DNA of 13,093 bases from G039029935 sp039029935 (GTDB taxonomy: Bacteria; Chloroflexota; Anaerolineae; Caldilineales; Caldilineaceae), in assembly GCA_039029935.1 (NCBI GenBank), contig JBCCFC010000246.1, positions 1-13,093 of the forward strand, written 5' to 3'. The notes under the pieces were generated by a model, which saw only the letters and a program-made list of their open reading frames with translations, was not told the origin of the DNA and searched no databases. Shown in pieces: positions 1-7,790 of the stretch. A program made the position numbers and the translations under genes. Positions within the stretch are counted from its first letter, which is position 1. Each line of letters begins with the position of its first letter.

Positions 1-108
1 CGTTAAATCATCAATGTCATGCGAATAGCGATGACCTACGATATCGGTGAAATTCAACGTCAACTGCACGATATTCTGAAGAATCTAAAATTACAAGAAA
101 GCATTACT

Positions 109-1044
109 ATGTCGATTCCAAACTTACCACACTTCTTAGATATACAATCGTTAACAATAGAGCAGTTCTGGGGGCTGTTGCATTTAGCCAAAGCATTAAA
201 AGAGGAACGGACCCGCTATGGGCGCAACGCGCCCATTCTTGAAAATAAATCAATGGCCCTTATTTTTCAGAAACCCAGTCTACGCACTCGTGTCAGTTTT
301 GAAATGGGGATGCATCATTTAGGCGGCTACAGCTTTTATCTTAGCCCCAACGAAATTGGACTGGGAACCAGAGAAAGCGTTCCCGATGTCGCTCGTGTGT
401 TGAGCGGCTATGCCGATGCGGTTATGGCACGGGTGTTTGACCACGACCATGTTGTGCAGTTGGCAGAATGGGGAACAATCCCCATAATCAATGGACTTAG
501 CGATTATTGCCATCCATGTCAGGCATTGGCCGATCTGCTCACACTTTGGGAACATACGGGCACATTGACTGGACTGACAATGGCGTATGTGGGCGACGGT
601 GACAACAATGTGGCGACCAGTCTTGTTGCAGCGGCGGGGAAGGTTGGCATGTCACTCCGCATTATTTCGCCGCAAGGATATCAGCCTGCACAGTCAATTA
701 TTGATGGCAGCGATGCTGATATTACGGTCACTGACGATATCGATGGGGTCATTGGTGCGGACGTTCTCTACACCGATGTTTGGACCAGTATGGGTCAAGA
801 AGAGGAGCGTGAGAAACGCTTGGCTGTCTTCCCGCCCTATCAACTCAATGATCAATTGGTGGCGCACACACGTAATCCAGATATCAAAATTATGCATTGT
901 TTGCCTGCCCATCGCGGTGAGGAAATTGTTGATAGCGTAGCAGATGGAGAAAACAGTCTTTTGTTTCCGCAGGCACATAATCGTCTACATGCACAGAAGG
1001 CAGTTTTGGCACACCTGATTGGTGGCGTTGATCTTGAAGGGTAG
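109..1044 (+). CDS. argF: Ornithine carbamoyltransferase
   Basis: Cytosolic enzyme of arginine biosynthesis that joins carbamoyl phosphate and L-ornithine to give citrulline. With the ATG at 109 the protein is 311 residues, the usual length for the family. Visible motifs are the carbamoyl-phosphate loop KPSLRTR (55-61), HPCQ (135-138), DVWTSMG (223-229) and HCLPAHRG (263-270). The HCLP and SMG signatures separate it from aspartate carbamoyltransferase. The frame is open upstream to an ATG at 19, but those extra 30 residues precede the normal family start (SIPNLPHFLDI), so 109 is preferred, with a weak purine-rich AAGAAAG upstream. The stop lies two bases before cdaA, which suggests co-transcription. 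No other arginine gene is visible; any upstream partner lies outside the window. Confidence 0.95.
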   Translation: MSIPNLPHFLDIQSLTIEQFWGLLHLAKALKEERTRYGRNAPILENKSMALIFQKPSLRTRVSFEMGMHHLGGYSFYLSPNEIGLGTRESVPDVARVLSGYADAVMARVFDHDHVVQLAEWGTIPIINGLSDYCHPCQALADLLTLWEHTGTLTGLTMAYVGDGDNNVATSLVAAAGKVGMSLRIISPQGYQPAQSIIDGSDADITVTDDIDGVIGADVLYTDVWTSMGQEEEREKRLAVFPPYQLNDQLVAHTRNPDIKIMHCLPAHRGEEIVDSVADGENSLLFPQAHNRLHAQKAVLAHLIGGVDLEG

Positions 1045-1046
1045 GT

Positions 1047-1838
1047 ATGGAAGATATTCTCGCCTCTCTGGAGCGTTTGAAAGATTGGCAACAGCTATTA
1101 GATGTTGCTATGGTATCCTTCATTATTTATACCCTGCTACAACTCTTACGTGGAACCCAAGCCATCCAGTTGATGCGTGGCATTCTTTTGATCTCGTTGG
1201 CAATTGCAGCCATCAGTCAACTTGCGGAGTTGACGGCATTCAACTGGCTTTTAAGCAATAGTGCGCCCGTTGTTCTCTTCGCCATCCCTGTCATCTTTCA
1301 ACCAGAGCTACGTCGAGCCTTAGAGCGTGTGGGACGTACTGCCCCTATTTTTTTCCGGCGGCGTGACAGCACCAACGTCCAGCGTGTCATCAACGAAGTG
1401 GTAAAAGCGGTCGAGGAAATGGTTGAACGCCGTCATGGTGCGCTGATTGTTTTTGAGGGTGGTACGGGCATTGGCGATATTGTAGAGAGCGGAACCCGAT
1501 TGCAGGCGGAGTTGTCATCAGAACTGCTAACGACCATCTTTTTCCCGAACACAGCTTTGCATGATGGTGCTGTCATTGTTCGCGATGATCAGGTGATCGC
1601 CGCAAGCTGTATTTTGCCGCTGACACAACGCGATCTATCGAGCGATCCAAGAACAAGCAGTATGGGGACACGCCATCGAGCAGCGATTGGGCTCACGGAG
1701 AATTCAGATGCATTGACAGTTGCAGTGTCTGAAGAGACGGGGGCGATTTCCGTCGCACGTAATGGAGAGATTACACGCTTAGACACAGATAGCTTGCGCG
1801 AAGTGTTAAGTGAATTTTACAAGCCGTTTTGGTTTTAA
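1047..1838 (+). CDS. cdaA: Membrane diadenylate cyclase (CdaA type)
   Basis: Condenses two ATP into the second messenger c-di-AMP, which in other bacteria controls potassium and osmolyte transport and cell-wall homeostasis. The protein has 263 residues, close to the usual ~270. Three hydrophobic helices lie at about 16-37, 41-62 and 70-90, then a linker and a DAC domain from about 100. The catalytic signatures are DGA (173-175) within LHDGAVIV and RHR (209-211) within GTRHRAAIG. The architecture is CdaA rather than DisA, since there is no helix-hairpin-helix DNA-binding part. The ATG is two bases after the argF stop, with AAGG at 1037-1040 as a plausible ribosome-binding site. The next gene is the YbbR-domain partner cdaR, the usual arrangement. 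The glmM gene that often follows in Firmicutes is absent. Confidence 0.95.
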   Translation: MEDILASLERLKDWQQLLDVAMVSFIIYTLLQLLRGTQAIQLMRGILLISLAIAAISQLAELTAFNWLLSNSAPVVLFAIPVIFQPELRRALERVGRTAPIFFRRRDSTNVQRVINEVVKAVEEMVERRHGALIVFEGGTGIGDIVESGTRLQAELSSELLTTIFFPNTALHDGAVIVRDDQVIAASCILPLTQRDLSSDPRTSSMGTRHRAAIGLTENSDALTVAVSEETGAISVARNGEITRLDTDSLREVLSEFYKPFWF

Positions 1839-1958
1839 TGAACAGATAATAACTTTGGCTCATATTCGGCAAGAGTGCAAACACAATCATTTATCAGAGA
1901 TGAAATCATCCGTTTACACATTTTTTGATATGAGCGAAACGTACATAGATAAAGAAAA
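1839..1958 (+). other. cdaA-cdaR gap with a 10-codon ORF overlapping the cdaR start
   Basis: A 120-bp AT-rich gap. An ATG at 1930 opens a 10-codon reading frame (MSETYIDKEN) ending in TGA at 1960-1962, so that TTGA carries both its stop and the TTG proposed for cdaR. This could be a coupling leader, a chance ORF, or the sign of a small indel in the true 5' end of cdaR. No convincing promoter or terminator is seen in the rest of the gap. Confidence 0.35.
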
Positions 1959-3386
1959 TTGAATATTCCAAACAAAGGCGCAATCAACAAAAGTCCGGCA
2001 AAAAATACGGCGCGAATTACGGCTCGACAATTGATCAGTCACCTCGGTAGTTTGCTCTTATCGCTGATCTTAGGACTGATTATTTGGGTGATTGCCATTA
2101 CACAGCAAAATCCATTGCAAGAAGCAGAATTTCCAACACCCATCCCCGTCTCTGTTCTGGGGATATCGGAAGCATTGATTCCTCTGCAAGAGTTGAACAA
2201 TATTACGGTCCAGCTTACGCTCAAAGCCCCCCAAAACTTGTGGGAACAGTTGACAATAGCTGATTTCAAGGCATCAATGGATTTGACGGGGTTAGGCAGC
2301 GGGGTGCATGATGTCCCTATCACTGTTAATGTATTTGATCCGCAGGTAGAGGTGATTAGCATACAACGGCCAGAGCTACGGCTACAGCTTGACCCGCTCA
2401 CAACCAAGGCTGTCCCTGTGCGAGCAGAGGTGATGGACAGCACTGCGTTTGGCTATGATCGACAAGAGCCGATTATTGAGCCAGCCGAAGTCACGATCAC
2501 AGGACCGGAGACACAGGTTAACGAGGTGGTTTCTGTTCACACGGAGATTTACCTACGCAATGCCAAAAGCCAAGTGGAGCGTAGTGTGCGTGTTGAGCCG
2601 CAGAACAGCCAACAACAGCCCATTGACCGTGTGGCTGTTGAGCCTGGGGAGGTCCGTGTGATCGTTCCTGTGGAGCGTTGGCCGGATCGAAAAGAGGTGG
2701 CGGTGCGGGTCAATTTACAGGGCCAACCCGCAACTGGCTATCGTTTGAGTAATGTACGTGTGGAGCCGTCAACGGTTGTGCTGCTGGCAGGTGATGACAT
2801 TCTGGCCGCTATTCCCGGCTTTGTCGAGACCGCCCCATTGACCATCAACAGCGCGACCAGTGCCATTGAAGAACGACTGGAGCTAATTGTACCAAGTAAT
2901 GTACGTGTCCTTGATGGCAACAGCGTGGGGGTTCTCGTGAGTATCACGCCCATTGAAGGAGGAAGAACGGTAGCACTGGAGCCCGTGTTACAAGGGCTTG
3001 CGCCATCATTGGAAGCCAGTGTTGCCTTAGAGACAGTTGAAGTGATTTTGAGCGGCCCGTTGCCGTTGTTGGAATCATTAGATAATGATGACATGTATGT
3101 GATTCTTGATTTGAATAGCCTGCTGCCAGGGAGCCATGTTGTCACACCGCGCGTCCTTCTGCCCGACGGTATCCAGGAAGAGGGCTTTCTGCCGGAAACG
3201 GTTGAGGTTGTGATTGTTGAGATGCCCGCAGAAGCATCTGAAACCGAAGCGGCAGAGATGGGCGAAGTTCCCGACACAGAGGAGAATTCAGCGACATCTA
3301 CGGGGAATACGCAAGCAGTGGATGCCGATGTAGAGGGTGAGAGTGTAGAGGATATAGAGGGTGGTACGGTTCCGCCAACAGAGTAA
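1959..3386 (+). CDS. cdaR: YbbR-domain protein, CdaR-like regulator of CdaA
   Basis: Membrane-anchored extracytoplasmic protein of the CdaR/YbbR family; in Firmicutes CdaR binds CdaA and modulates its cyclase activity. The 475-residue product has a short basic N-terminus, one transmembrane helix at about 30-47 (LLLSLILGLIIWVIAI), then successive ~80-residue beta-rich units with the YbbR pattern (xxVPVxAEV, PAEVTITGP, VEPxxVRVIVPVE). It ends in a strongly acidic, probably disordered tail from about 420 (many Glu, Asp, Ser, Thr). The start given is a TTG at 1959; no ATG or GTG lies in frame before the membrane helix. That TTG overlaps the stop of a 10-codon ATG ORF at 1930-1962. The product and family are well supported; the exact start is uncertain. 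Confidence 0.85.
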   Translation: MNIPNKGAINKSPAKNTARITARQLISHLGSLLLSLILGLIIWVIAITQQNPLQEAEFPTPIPVSVLGISEALIPLQELNNITVQLTLKAPQNLWEQLTIADFKASMDLTGLGSGVHDVPITVNVFDPQVEVISIQRPELRLQLDPLTTKAVPVRAEVMDSTAFGYDRQEPIIEPAEVTITGPETQVNEVVSVHTEIYLRNAKSQVERSVRVEPQNSQQQPIDRVAVEPGEVRVIVPVERWPDRKEVAVRVNLQGQPATGYRLSNVRVEPSTVVLLAGDDILAAIPGFVETAPLTINSATSAIEERLELIVPSNVRVLDGNSVGVLVSITPIEGGRTVALEPVLQGLAPSLEASVALETVEVILSGPLPLLESLDNDDMYVILDLNSLLPGSHVVTPRVLLPDGIQEEGFLPETVEVVIVEMPAEASETEAAEMGEVPDTEENSATSTGNTQAVDADVEGESVEDIEGGTVPPTE

Positions 3387-3429
3387 TAGTTATATCGAAT
3401 TGTGATTCGAGGAAGTGAGCGTGTAACAG

Positions 3430-4788
3430 ATGAATAAAGGGAAACCCGTGTTGGCTTTGGTAGGTCGCCCCAATGTGGGGAAATCAACCCTTTTTAACCG
3501 ACTTATCGGTCAACGCACAGCGATTGTAAAAGACACACCCGGGACCACACGAGACCGGATATATGGCGAATCGGACTGGAACGGCAAAGGATTTATTGTC
3601 ATTGATACAGGTGGGTTGGAGGAAAATCCAGCACCCGAGGCTGACTCGGCCATCTTTATGCCCTATATTCGCAACCAAGCGACATTGGCAATGCAAGAAG
3701 CGGATGTCATCGCCTTTGTTGTGGATAGCAAGGATGGCCCGACAGCGGCAGACGAAGATGTTGCCGATATACTCCGTTTGACCAATAAACCTGTTTTTCT
3801 GGTTGTTAACAAAGTTGAGAGCGAAGAAAGACAGCTTGAAACCTATAGCTTTTGGGATTTGGGGCTTGGTGAGCCAATCCCCATCAGTGCATTTCATGGG
3901 ATTGGTGTTGGTGATTTTCTCGACCTTATGGTGGAGGAATTGCCTGACTTTTCCATTGACCATGAATATGACGAGGATGAGCCTGATACTATCGGCGTCG
4001 CTATTGTGGGACGTCCCAATGTGGGCAAAAGTAGCTTACTAAACTGTCTGATCGGCGATGACCGCTCGATTGTCAGCGATATTGCCGGGACGACACGTGA
4101 CCCCATCGACTTTGAGCTTACCTATCACAAACAGAAAATTACACTGATTGACACCGCTGGTGTACGTCGTCGGGGCAAAGTGGAGCCAGGGATTGAACGT
4201 TTCAGTGTCATCCGCAGTATGCGTGCCATCGACCGTGCCGACGTCGCCCTGTTGCTGATTGATGCACAGGAAGGTGTCACTGCGCAGGATGCCCACGTCG
4301 CCAGCTATATCCTGGACCGCTATAAGGGTGTTGTCGTGATTGTCAATAAATGGGACTTGATTGAAAAAGATTCCTATACGATGATTGAGTTTGAGAAAAA
4401 GGTGCGTACCGATCTCAAGTTTTTGGACTATGTGCCACTTATGTTTATCAGTGCCGAAACAGGACAGCGGATTCATCGTGTCCTACCCACGGCTCTGGAG
4501 GTTGCCCATGCTCGCTATCATCGTTTAGGAACCAGTGAGTTCAACAACTTGCTGCGTAAGGCCTACGACAAGTTCCCGCCACCATCCAAAGCGGGTCGTC
4601 GGTTACGCATTTATTATGGAACCCAACCTAGTAGTGCACCACCCACCTTTGCCATTTTTGTCAACGACCCAGAACTGCTGCACTTTTCCTATGAACGCTA
4701 TCTGCATAATCAAATCCGCGAGCATCACCCGTTCATAGGAACACCGATTCGGACGTTCTTCCGTGGACGCGGGAAGGAGAAGGGGTGA
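3430..4788 (+). CDS. der: Ribosome biogenesis GTPase Der (EngA)
   Basis: Essential double GTPase that acts in late maturation of the 50S ribosomal subunit. The protein is 452 residues, within the normal range. The first G domain shows GRPNVGKS (12-19), DTGG (59-62) and NKVE (127-130). An acidic linker (about 178-186) follows. The second G domain shows GRPNVGKS (194-201), DTAG (241-244), the basic RRRGK stretch after it (246-250) and NKWD (306-309). The KH-like C-terminal domain, typical only of Der, fills about 350-440. The ATG at 3430 follows a GAGGAAG at 3409-3415, an unusually long 14-nt spacing. The 6-bp inverted repeat TCGAAT/ATTCGA (3395-3410) ends on the first bases of that site. The TGA stop runs directly into the GT-rich repeat. 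Confidence 0.97.
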   Translation: MNKGKPVLALVGRPNVGKSTLFNRLIGQRTAIVKDTPGTTRDRIYGESDWNGKGFIVIDTGGLEENPAPEADSAIFMPYIRNQATLAMQEADVIAFVVDSKDGPTAADEDVADILRLTNKPVFLVVNKVESEERQLETYSFWDLGLGEPIPISAFHGIGVGDFLDLMVEELPDFSIDHEYDEDEPDTIGVAIVGRPNVGKSSLLNCLIGDDRSIVSDIAGTTRDPIDFELTYHKQKITLIDTAGVRRRGKVEPGIERFSVIRSMRAIDRADVALLLIDAQEGVTAQDAHVASYILDRYKGVVVIVNKWDLIEKDSYTMIEFEKKVRTDLKFLDYVPLMFISAETGQRIHRVLPTALEVAHARYHRLGTSEFNNLLRKAYDKFPPPSKAGRRLRIYYGTQPSSAPPTFAIFVNDPELLHFSYERYLHNQIREHHPFIGTPIRTFFRGRGKEKG

Positions 4789-4861
4789 TGGTGTATGGGT
4801 GTATGGGTGTGATGGTGTGATGGTGTGATGGTGTGTGGGTGTATGGGTGTGGGTGTAATGG
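4786..4861. repeat. GT-rich degenerate short tandem repeat
   Basis: About 75 bp of imperfectly repeated 6-8 base units of the types GTGTATGG, GTGTGATG and GTGGGTGT, on one strand almost free of C. It begins on the der stop codon and fills the first half of the der-arfB gap. It encodes nothing plausible: the opposite-strand reading is a low-complexity His/Thr/Pro string. Likely a slippage-prone microsatellite; its C-poor strand could also have unusual structure, but that is inference. Confidence 0.85.
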
Positions 4862-4871
4862 TTGACACGAA

Positions 4872-4927
4872 TCACTCTTCACTCTTCACTCTTCACTCTT
4901 CACTCTTCACTTTTCACTTTTCACTCT
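4872..4927. repeat. Heptanucleotide tandem repeat, eight units of TCACTCT
   Basis: Eight uninterrupted 7-base units: units 1-5 and 8 read TCACTCT, units 6 and 7 read TCACTTT, followed by a partial unit TCAT. The array ends 13 bases before the arfB ATG and occupies the place where a ribosome-binding site and promoter would normally sit. It resembles the short tandemly repeated heptamers scattered through filamentous cyanobacterial and some Chloroflexota genomes. Copy number probably varies between strains. Confidence 0.92.
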
Positions 4928-4940
4928 TCATTATTAAATC

Positions 4941-5354
4941 ATGTTACAAATTACAAAAAAAGTTGTTATCCCCTTAGAAGAAATTGAATTTGAGTACATC
5001 CGTGCGCAAGGAGCAGGGGGGCAGCATGTGAACAAGTCATCAACAGCGGTTCACATGCGTTTCGACATTCAGGCGTCGTCTCTACCCACTGTCTACAAAG
5101 AACGTCTGCTACAGTTGAGTGACCACCGCATCACCAAAGAGGGTGTGGTGGTCATTAAGTCGCAACAGCATCGGTCGCAGGAGCAGAACCGTGAGGCGGC
5201 ATTGAATCGGCTGCAACAGTTGGTACAAAGTGTCACGGTGACACAGAAGGCACGTAGACCGACAAAGCCAAGCAAAGGGGCAAAGCAGCGTCGGATTGAT
5301 GAAAAGAAGCGGCGAGGCAATGTGAAGGAGACGCGGAAGAGGGTTTCATACTAA
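4941..5354 (+). CDS. arfB: Alternative ribosome-rescue factor B (peptidyl-tRNA hydrolase)
   Basis: Codon-independent release factor that hydrolyses peptidyl-tRNA on ribosomes stalled at truncated mRNAs. At 137 residues it matches E. coli YaeJ/ArfB (about 140) and lacks the codon-recognition domains of RF1 and RF2. The catalytic loop RAQGAGGQHVNKSSTAVHMRF (21-41) has GGQ at 26-28. Other family stretches are LPTVYKERLL, VVIKSQQHRSQEQNREAAL and ARRPTKPSKGAKQRR. The lysine/arginine-rich tail from about 100 is the segment that in ArfB enters the empty mRNA channel. No Shine-Dalgarno is visible before the ATG; the upstream sequence is the pyrimidine heptamer array plus a short AT-rich spacer. It ends one base before the next gene, so the two are probably co-transcribed. 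Confidence 0.95.
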   Translation: MLQITKKVVIPLEEIEFEYIRAQGAGGQHVNKSSTAVHMRFDIQASSLPTVYKERLLQLSDHRITKEGVVVIKSQQHRSQEQNREAALNRLQQLVQSVTVTQKARRPTKPSKGAKQRRIDEKKRRGNVKETRKRVSY

Positions 5355-5355
5355 T

Positions 5356-6516
5356 ATGGAAGATCACATCACGTCAATCATCAAATTGGTTCATGATTCA
5401 CCTACGCAGCTTGTTCTTGCTGTTGCGGGTGCAGGTACAACGGCGCTGTCTGATTTGTTGGCCGTCGGTGGTGCTAGCCGTACACTACTGGAAGCGATTG
5501 TCCCGTATAGCAACGCTGCCTTCACCAGCTTTCTTAATGGCGAAATGCCCAAACAATATGTCTCTGAGCAGACTGCGCGCTTGATGGCAGGGTGTGCATT
5601 CAACCGTGCGCAGCAACTGATACCACGTGCAGAACATGAAGATGCGCAGATTGTTGGGGTGGCCTGTACAGCCGCTATTGCCTCAGATCGCCCCAAGAAA
5701 GGTGAACACCGCGCCCATATCGCCTGCTGGAGTCAAGATCGTGTTGTCAGCCAGAGTATGACACTGGATAAAGGCAAACGAACTCGGGTTGAGGAAGAGT
5801 TGTTGGTCAGTCGTTTGATGATGCAGATGCTTGCTGAGGTAAGTGGTATTGACGCAGAGATGCCAGTGGCATTGTTGGATGGTGATCTGCTGTTGCAAGA
5901 GACGTATGACTTTCGGGCGATAGCAGAATGCCTCTTTAACCGAGAAGTTGCATACTTTGGGCTTAACGATCATGGGCGAATCCGTACCCCTGACAATGCA
6001 CACCCGATTACGCTACTGCCAGGCTCGTTCAATCCTCTGCATGAGGGACATCTGGGGATGGCACAGGTTGCGACACGGTTGTTAAATCGACCCATTGCCT
6101 TTGAACTTTCGGCCTTTAATGTCGACAAACCACCAATTCCGGTTGATGAAGTGCTACGGCGGATCAGCCAATTTGCAGGGCAATATCCTATCTATGTGAG
6201 TAATGCGCCGACCTATTTGGGAAAGTCTCAGCTCTTTCCGGGTGCAACGTTTGTGGTTGGGTATGACACTGCTGCTAGGGTGGTTGCACCGCGCTATTAT
6301 CAAGAGAGCGAAGAGGCGATGTTGGCAGCGTTGGAGACCATTCAAGCGCGTGATTGTCATTTCTTGGTGGCAGGACGCATGGATAAGGAGGGTATCTTCA
6401 GAACGTTGGACGATATGACTGTGCCTGATGGGTTTGAATCGCTTTTTTCCGCAATTCCATCCGGGATGTTTCGCAACGATATTTCTTCTACGCAGCTACG
6501 TGGAGTGACCAAATGA
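5356..6516 (+). CDS. CinA-like / NadD-like nucleotidyltransferase fusion protein
   Basis: Two-domain protein of 386 residues. Residues ~1-150 resemble the CinA C-terminal (PncC, NMN deamidase) fold: VAGAGTTALSDLLAVGGASRTLLEAIVPYSN (23-53), then SEQTARLMAGCAFNRA and GVACTAAIASDRPKKGEHRAHIA, which align in order with the CinA pattern of PGSS, YSN, SEEVAxxMAxGA and TGIAGP. Residues ~215-386 are an HxGH nucleotidyltransferase: PGSFNPLHEGH with H229/H232 and a closing ISSTQLR (376-382) like NadD or pantetheine-phosphate adenylyltransferase. If both parts are active, it could convert NMN to nicotinate mononucleotide and adenylylate it. The lysine that usually follows YSNxxK in CinA is Phe56, so deamidase activity is doubtful. 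The start is one base after arfB. The substrate is not established. Confidence 0.75.
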   Translation: MEDHITSIIKLVHDSPTQLVLAVAGAGTTALSDLLAVGGASRTLLEAIVPYSNAAFTSFLNGEMPKQYVSEQTARLMAGCAFNRAQQLIPRAEHEDAQIVGVACTAAIASDRPKKGEHRAHIACWSQDRVVSQSMTLDKGKRTRVEEELLVSRLMMQMLAEVSGIDAEMPVALLDGDLLLQETYDFRAIAECLFNREVAYFGLNDHGRIRTPDNAHPITLLPGSFNPLHEGHLGMAQVATRLLNRPIAFELSAFNVDKPPIPVDEVLRRISQFAGQYPIYVSNAPTYLGKSQLFPGATFVVGYDTAARVVAPRYYQESEEAMLAALETIQARDCHFLVAGRMDKEGIFRTLDDMTVPDGFESLFSAIPSGMFRNDISSTQLRGVTK

Positions 6517-6544
6517 TTATCATCACCACAAGCTACCCGATATT

Positions 6545-6572
6545 TTGTTCTATCTCTTAAATCTGCTATAAT
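6545..6572 (+). promoter_or_regulatory. Sigma-70-type promoter with extended -10 for the Uma2-family gene
   Basis: TGCTATAAT at 6564-6572 is a full extended -10 (TGn plus a perfect TATAAT). A -35-like TTGTTC lies at 6545-6550 with a 16-nt spacer. It sits in the 117-bp gap before the Uma2 gene, so that gene has its own promoter in addition to any read-through from upstream. Confidence 0.55.
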
Positions 6573-6615
6573 TCTATCTACTAACGACTCGATTTGCGTA
6601 TAGTTGAACATCACT

Positions 6616-6622
6616 AAAGGAG
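6616..6622 (+). promoter_or_regulatory. Ribosome-binding site choosing the Uma2 start
   Basis: AAAGGAG at 6616-6622 is a strong Shine-Dalgarno, 11 bases before the ATG at 6634. It lies downstream of the alternative in-frame TTG at 6604, which argues against that upstream start. Confidence 0.75.
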
Positions 6623-6633
6623 TTCGATACCCA

Positions 6634-7677
6634 ATGAGTATCCAAGCAAAAGAAGGAATCACCTATCTCTCATATGGTATACCATTCGAGCAGAAAACCG
6701 ATTTGCAAAACGGCCATACAGCAGAGGCACAATCATCGAGTGGTGCAAAAGATGAGAAGATACCACCTGTTTATTGGAACATCCCAAAGCCCACTATTCC
6801 GTATCAAAACGGGACAACACCACGCGGTTATGTGTATCTCCCTGACTATGAAGCAGAATTGATTCCATTACAGGAACTAAAGCAAAAACCTTGGTGGCCC
6901 GGCACATTGCCTGACCACACCCAATTACCAGAATCGGATGGCACTTTTGTGAAGAATTTATTGGAACACCCACAAAGCATTTTAATTACAACATCGCTCC
7001 GGCCCATATTGGAAAGTATACATCCTGATGGTCATTACAAGCTCGGTCAAGATTCAGGCGTCTATTGGCAACATCACTATGGCGGCGATCCTTTAGATGG
7101 CTGTAAAGCACCGGACTGGTTTTATGTGCCTGATGTTGATTCTGATGCAATAAAATCCTATGTACTCTGGCAAGAGTTGGTTCCGCCCCGTATCATCATT
7201 GAATTTGTCTCTGACACTGGACAAAGAGAGCGAGATCAGACACCTGTCACAGGCAAATTCTGGATATATGAAAACGTCATCCAGCCGCATTACTATGCCA
7301 TCTATACAGAAAGCAGAGCAGAGATTGAACTCTATGAGTTGGTTAATGGACAGTTTCGGCTGGTTTCACAAAATAGCCGAGGCCATTATCCCATAACGGC
7401 AATGGATATCGAACTCGGTATTTTGCATGGTACATATGGACCGTATACAGCCAATTGGTTGCGAATTTGGGATAGTGATGGTAACTTGCTGCTTACTGGC
7501 GAAGAACGTGCTGATGTGGCGGGGGAACGTGCTGAAACGGCGGAAGAGCAAGTTGCGGTTGAACGACATGAACGAGAATTGGCTGACCAAAGGGCCGAGG
7601 CTGAACGCGCTGAAAAAGAGCGAATGGCAGACTACCTTCGTTCGCTTGGTATTGATCCAAACAATCTACCAGTGTAG
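6634..7677 (+). CDS. Uma2-family (DUF820) restriction-endonuclease-fold protein
   Basis: Uncharacterised member of the Uma2/DUF820 family, PD-(D/E)XK nuclease fold, which occurs in many paralogues in Cyanobacteria and Chloroflexota. The protein is 347 residues, longer than the common ~190-residue form. The first ~100 residues are a Pro-rich extension (IPPVYWNIPKPTIPYQN, PWWPGTLPD). The nuclease-like core is about 100-260, with APDWFYV (159-165, Asp161), PRIIIEFVSDTGQRERD (185-201, Glu190) and GKFWIYENVIQPHYYAIY (Lys208), matching the D...ExS...K...Y pattern of the family. Residues ~290-335 form a charged Ala/Glu/Arg coiled coil, ending SLGIDPNNLPV, a tail shared with many Uma2 proteins. Its cellular role is unknown; transposon association and DNA cleavage are only inferred for the family. 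It has its own promoter and ends in a strong hairpin. Confidence 0.85.
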   Translation: MSIQAKEGITYLSYGIPFEQKTDLQNGHTAEAQSSSGAKDEKIPPVYWNIPKPTIPYQNGTTPRGYVYLPDYEAELIPLQELKQKPWWPGTLPDHTQLPESDGTFVKNLLEHPQSILITTSLRPILESIHPDGHYKLGQDSGVYWQHHYGGDPLDGCKAPDWFYVPDVDSDAIKSYVLWQELVPPRIIIEFVSDTGQRERDQTPVTGKFWIYENVIQPHYYAIYTESRAEIELYELVNGQFRLVSQNSRGHYPITAMDIELGILHGTYGPYTANWLRIWDSDGNLLLTGEERADVAGERAETAEEQVAVERHERELADQRAEAERAEKERMADYLRSLGIDPNNLPV

Positions 7678-7790
7678 ATATTTATATACAACACGCGCCT
7701 TTATTCAAAAAAAGCAACGCAGATTATCAATTTGCGAGCAGTAACAGAACTGCAATCTGTTGATACTCGCTTATACTCTCCGACTCAATC

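Noticed and set aside
19..108. N-terminal extension of ArgF starting at the ATG at 19.
   Set aside because: The extra 30 residues lie outside the normal family start, and the protein from 109 has the expected length; the stretch could be the end of an upstream gene or leader but no frame is convincing.
2738..3487. A 249-codon open frame on the minus strand across cdaR and the der start.
   Set aside because: It is a Ser/Thr-rich shadow of the cdaR coding strand with no recognisable motifs, and cdaR is well supported.
4862..4937. A consensus -35 (TTGACA, 4862-4867) before the heptamer array and TATTAA at 4932-4937, suggesting a promoter whose spacing varies with repeat number.
   Set aside because: The present spacer is 64 bases, and removing whole heptamers gives 22 or 15 bases, never 17; no -10 box lies at the right distance from TTGACA.
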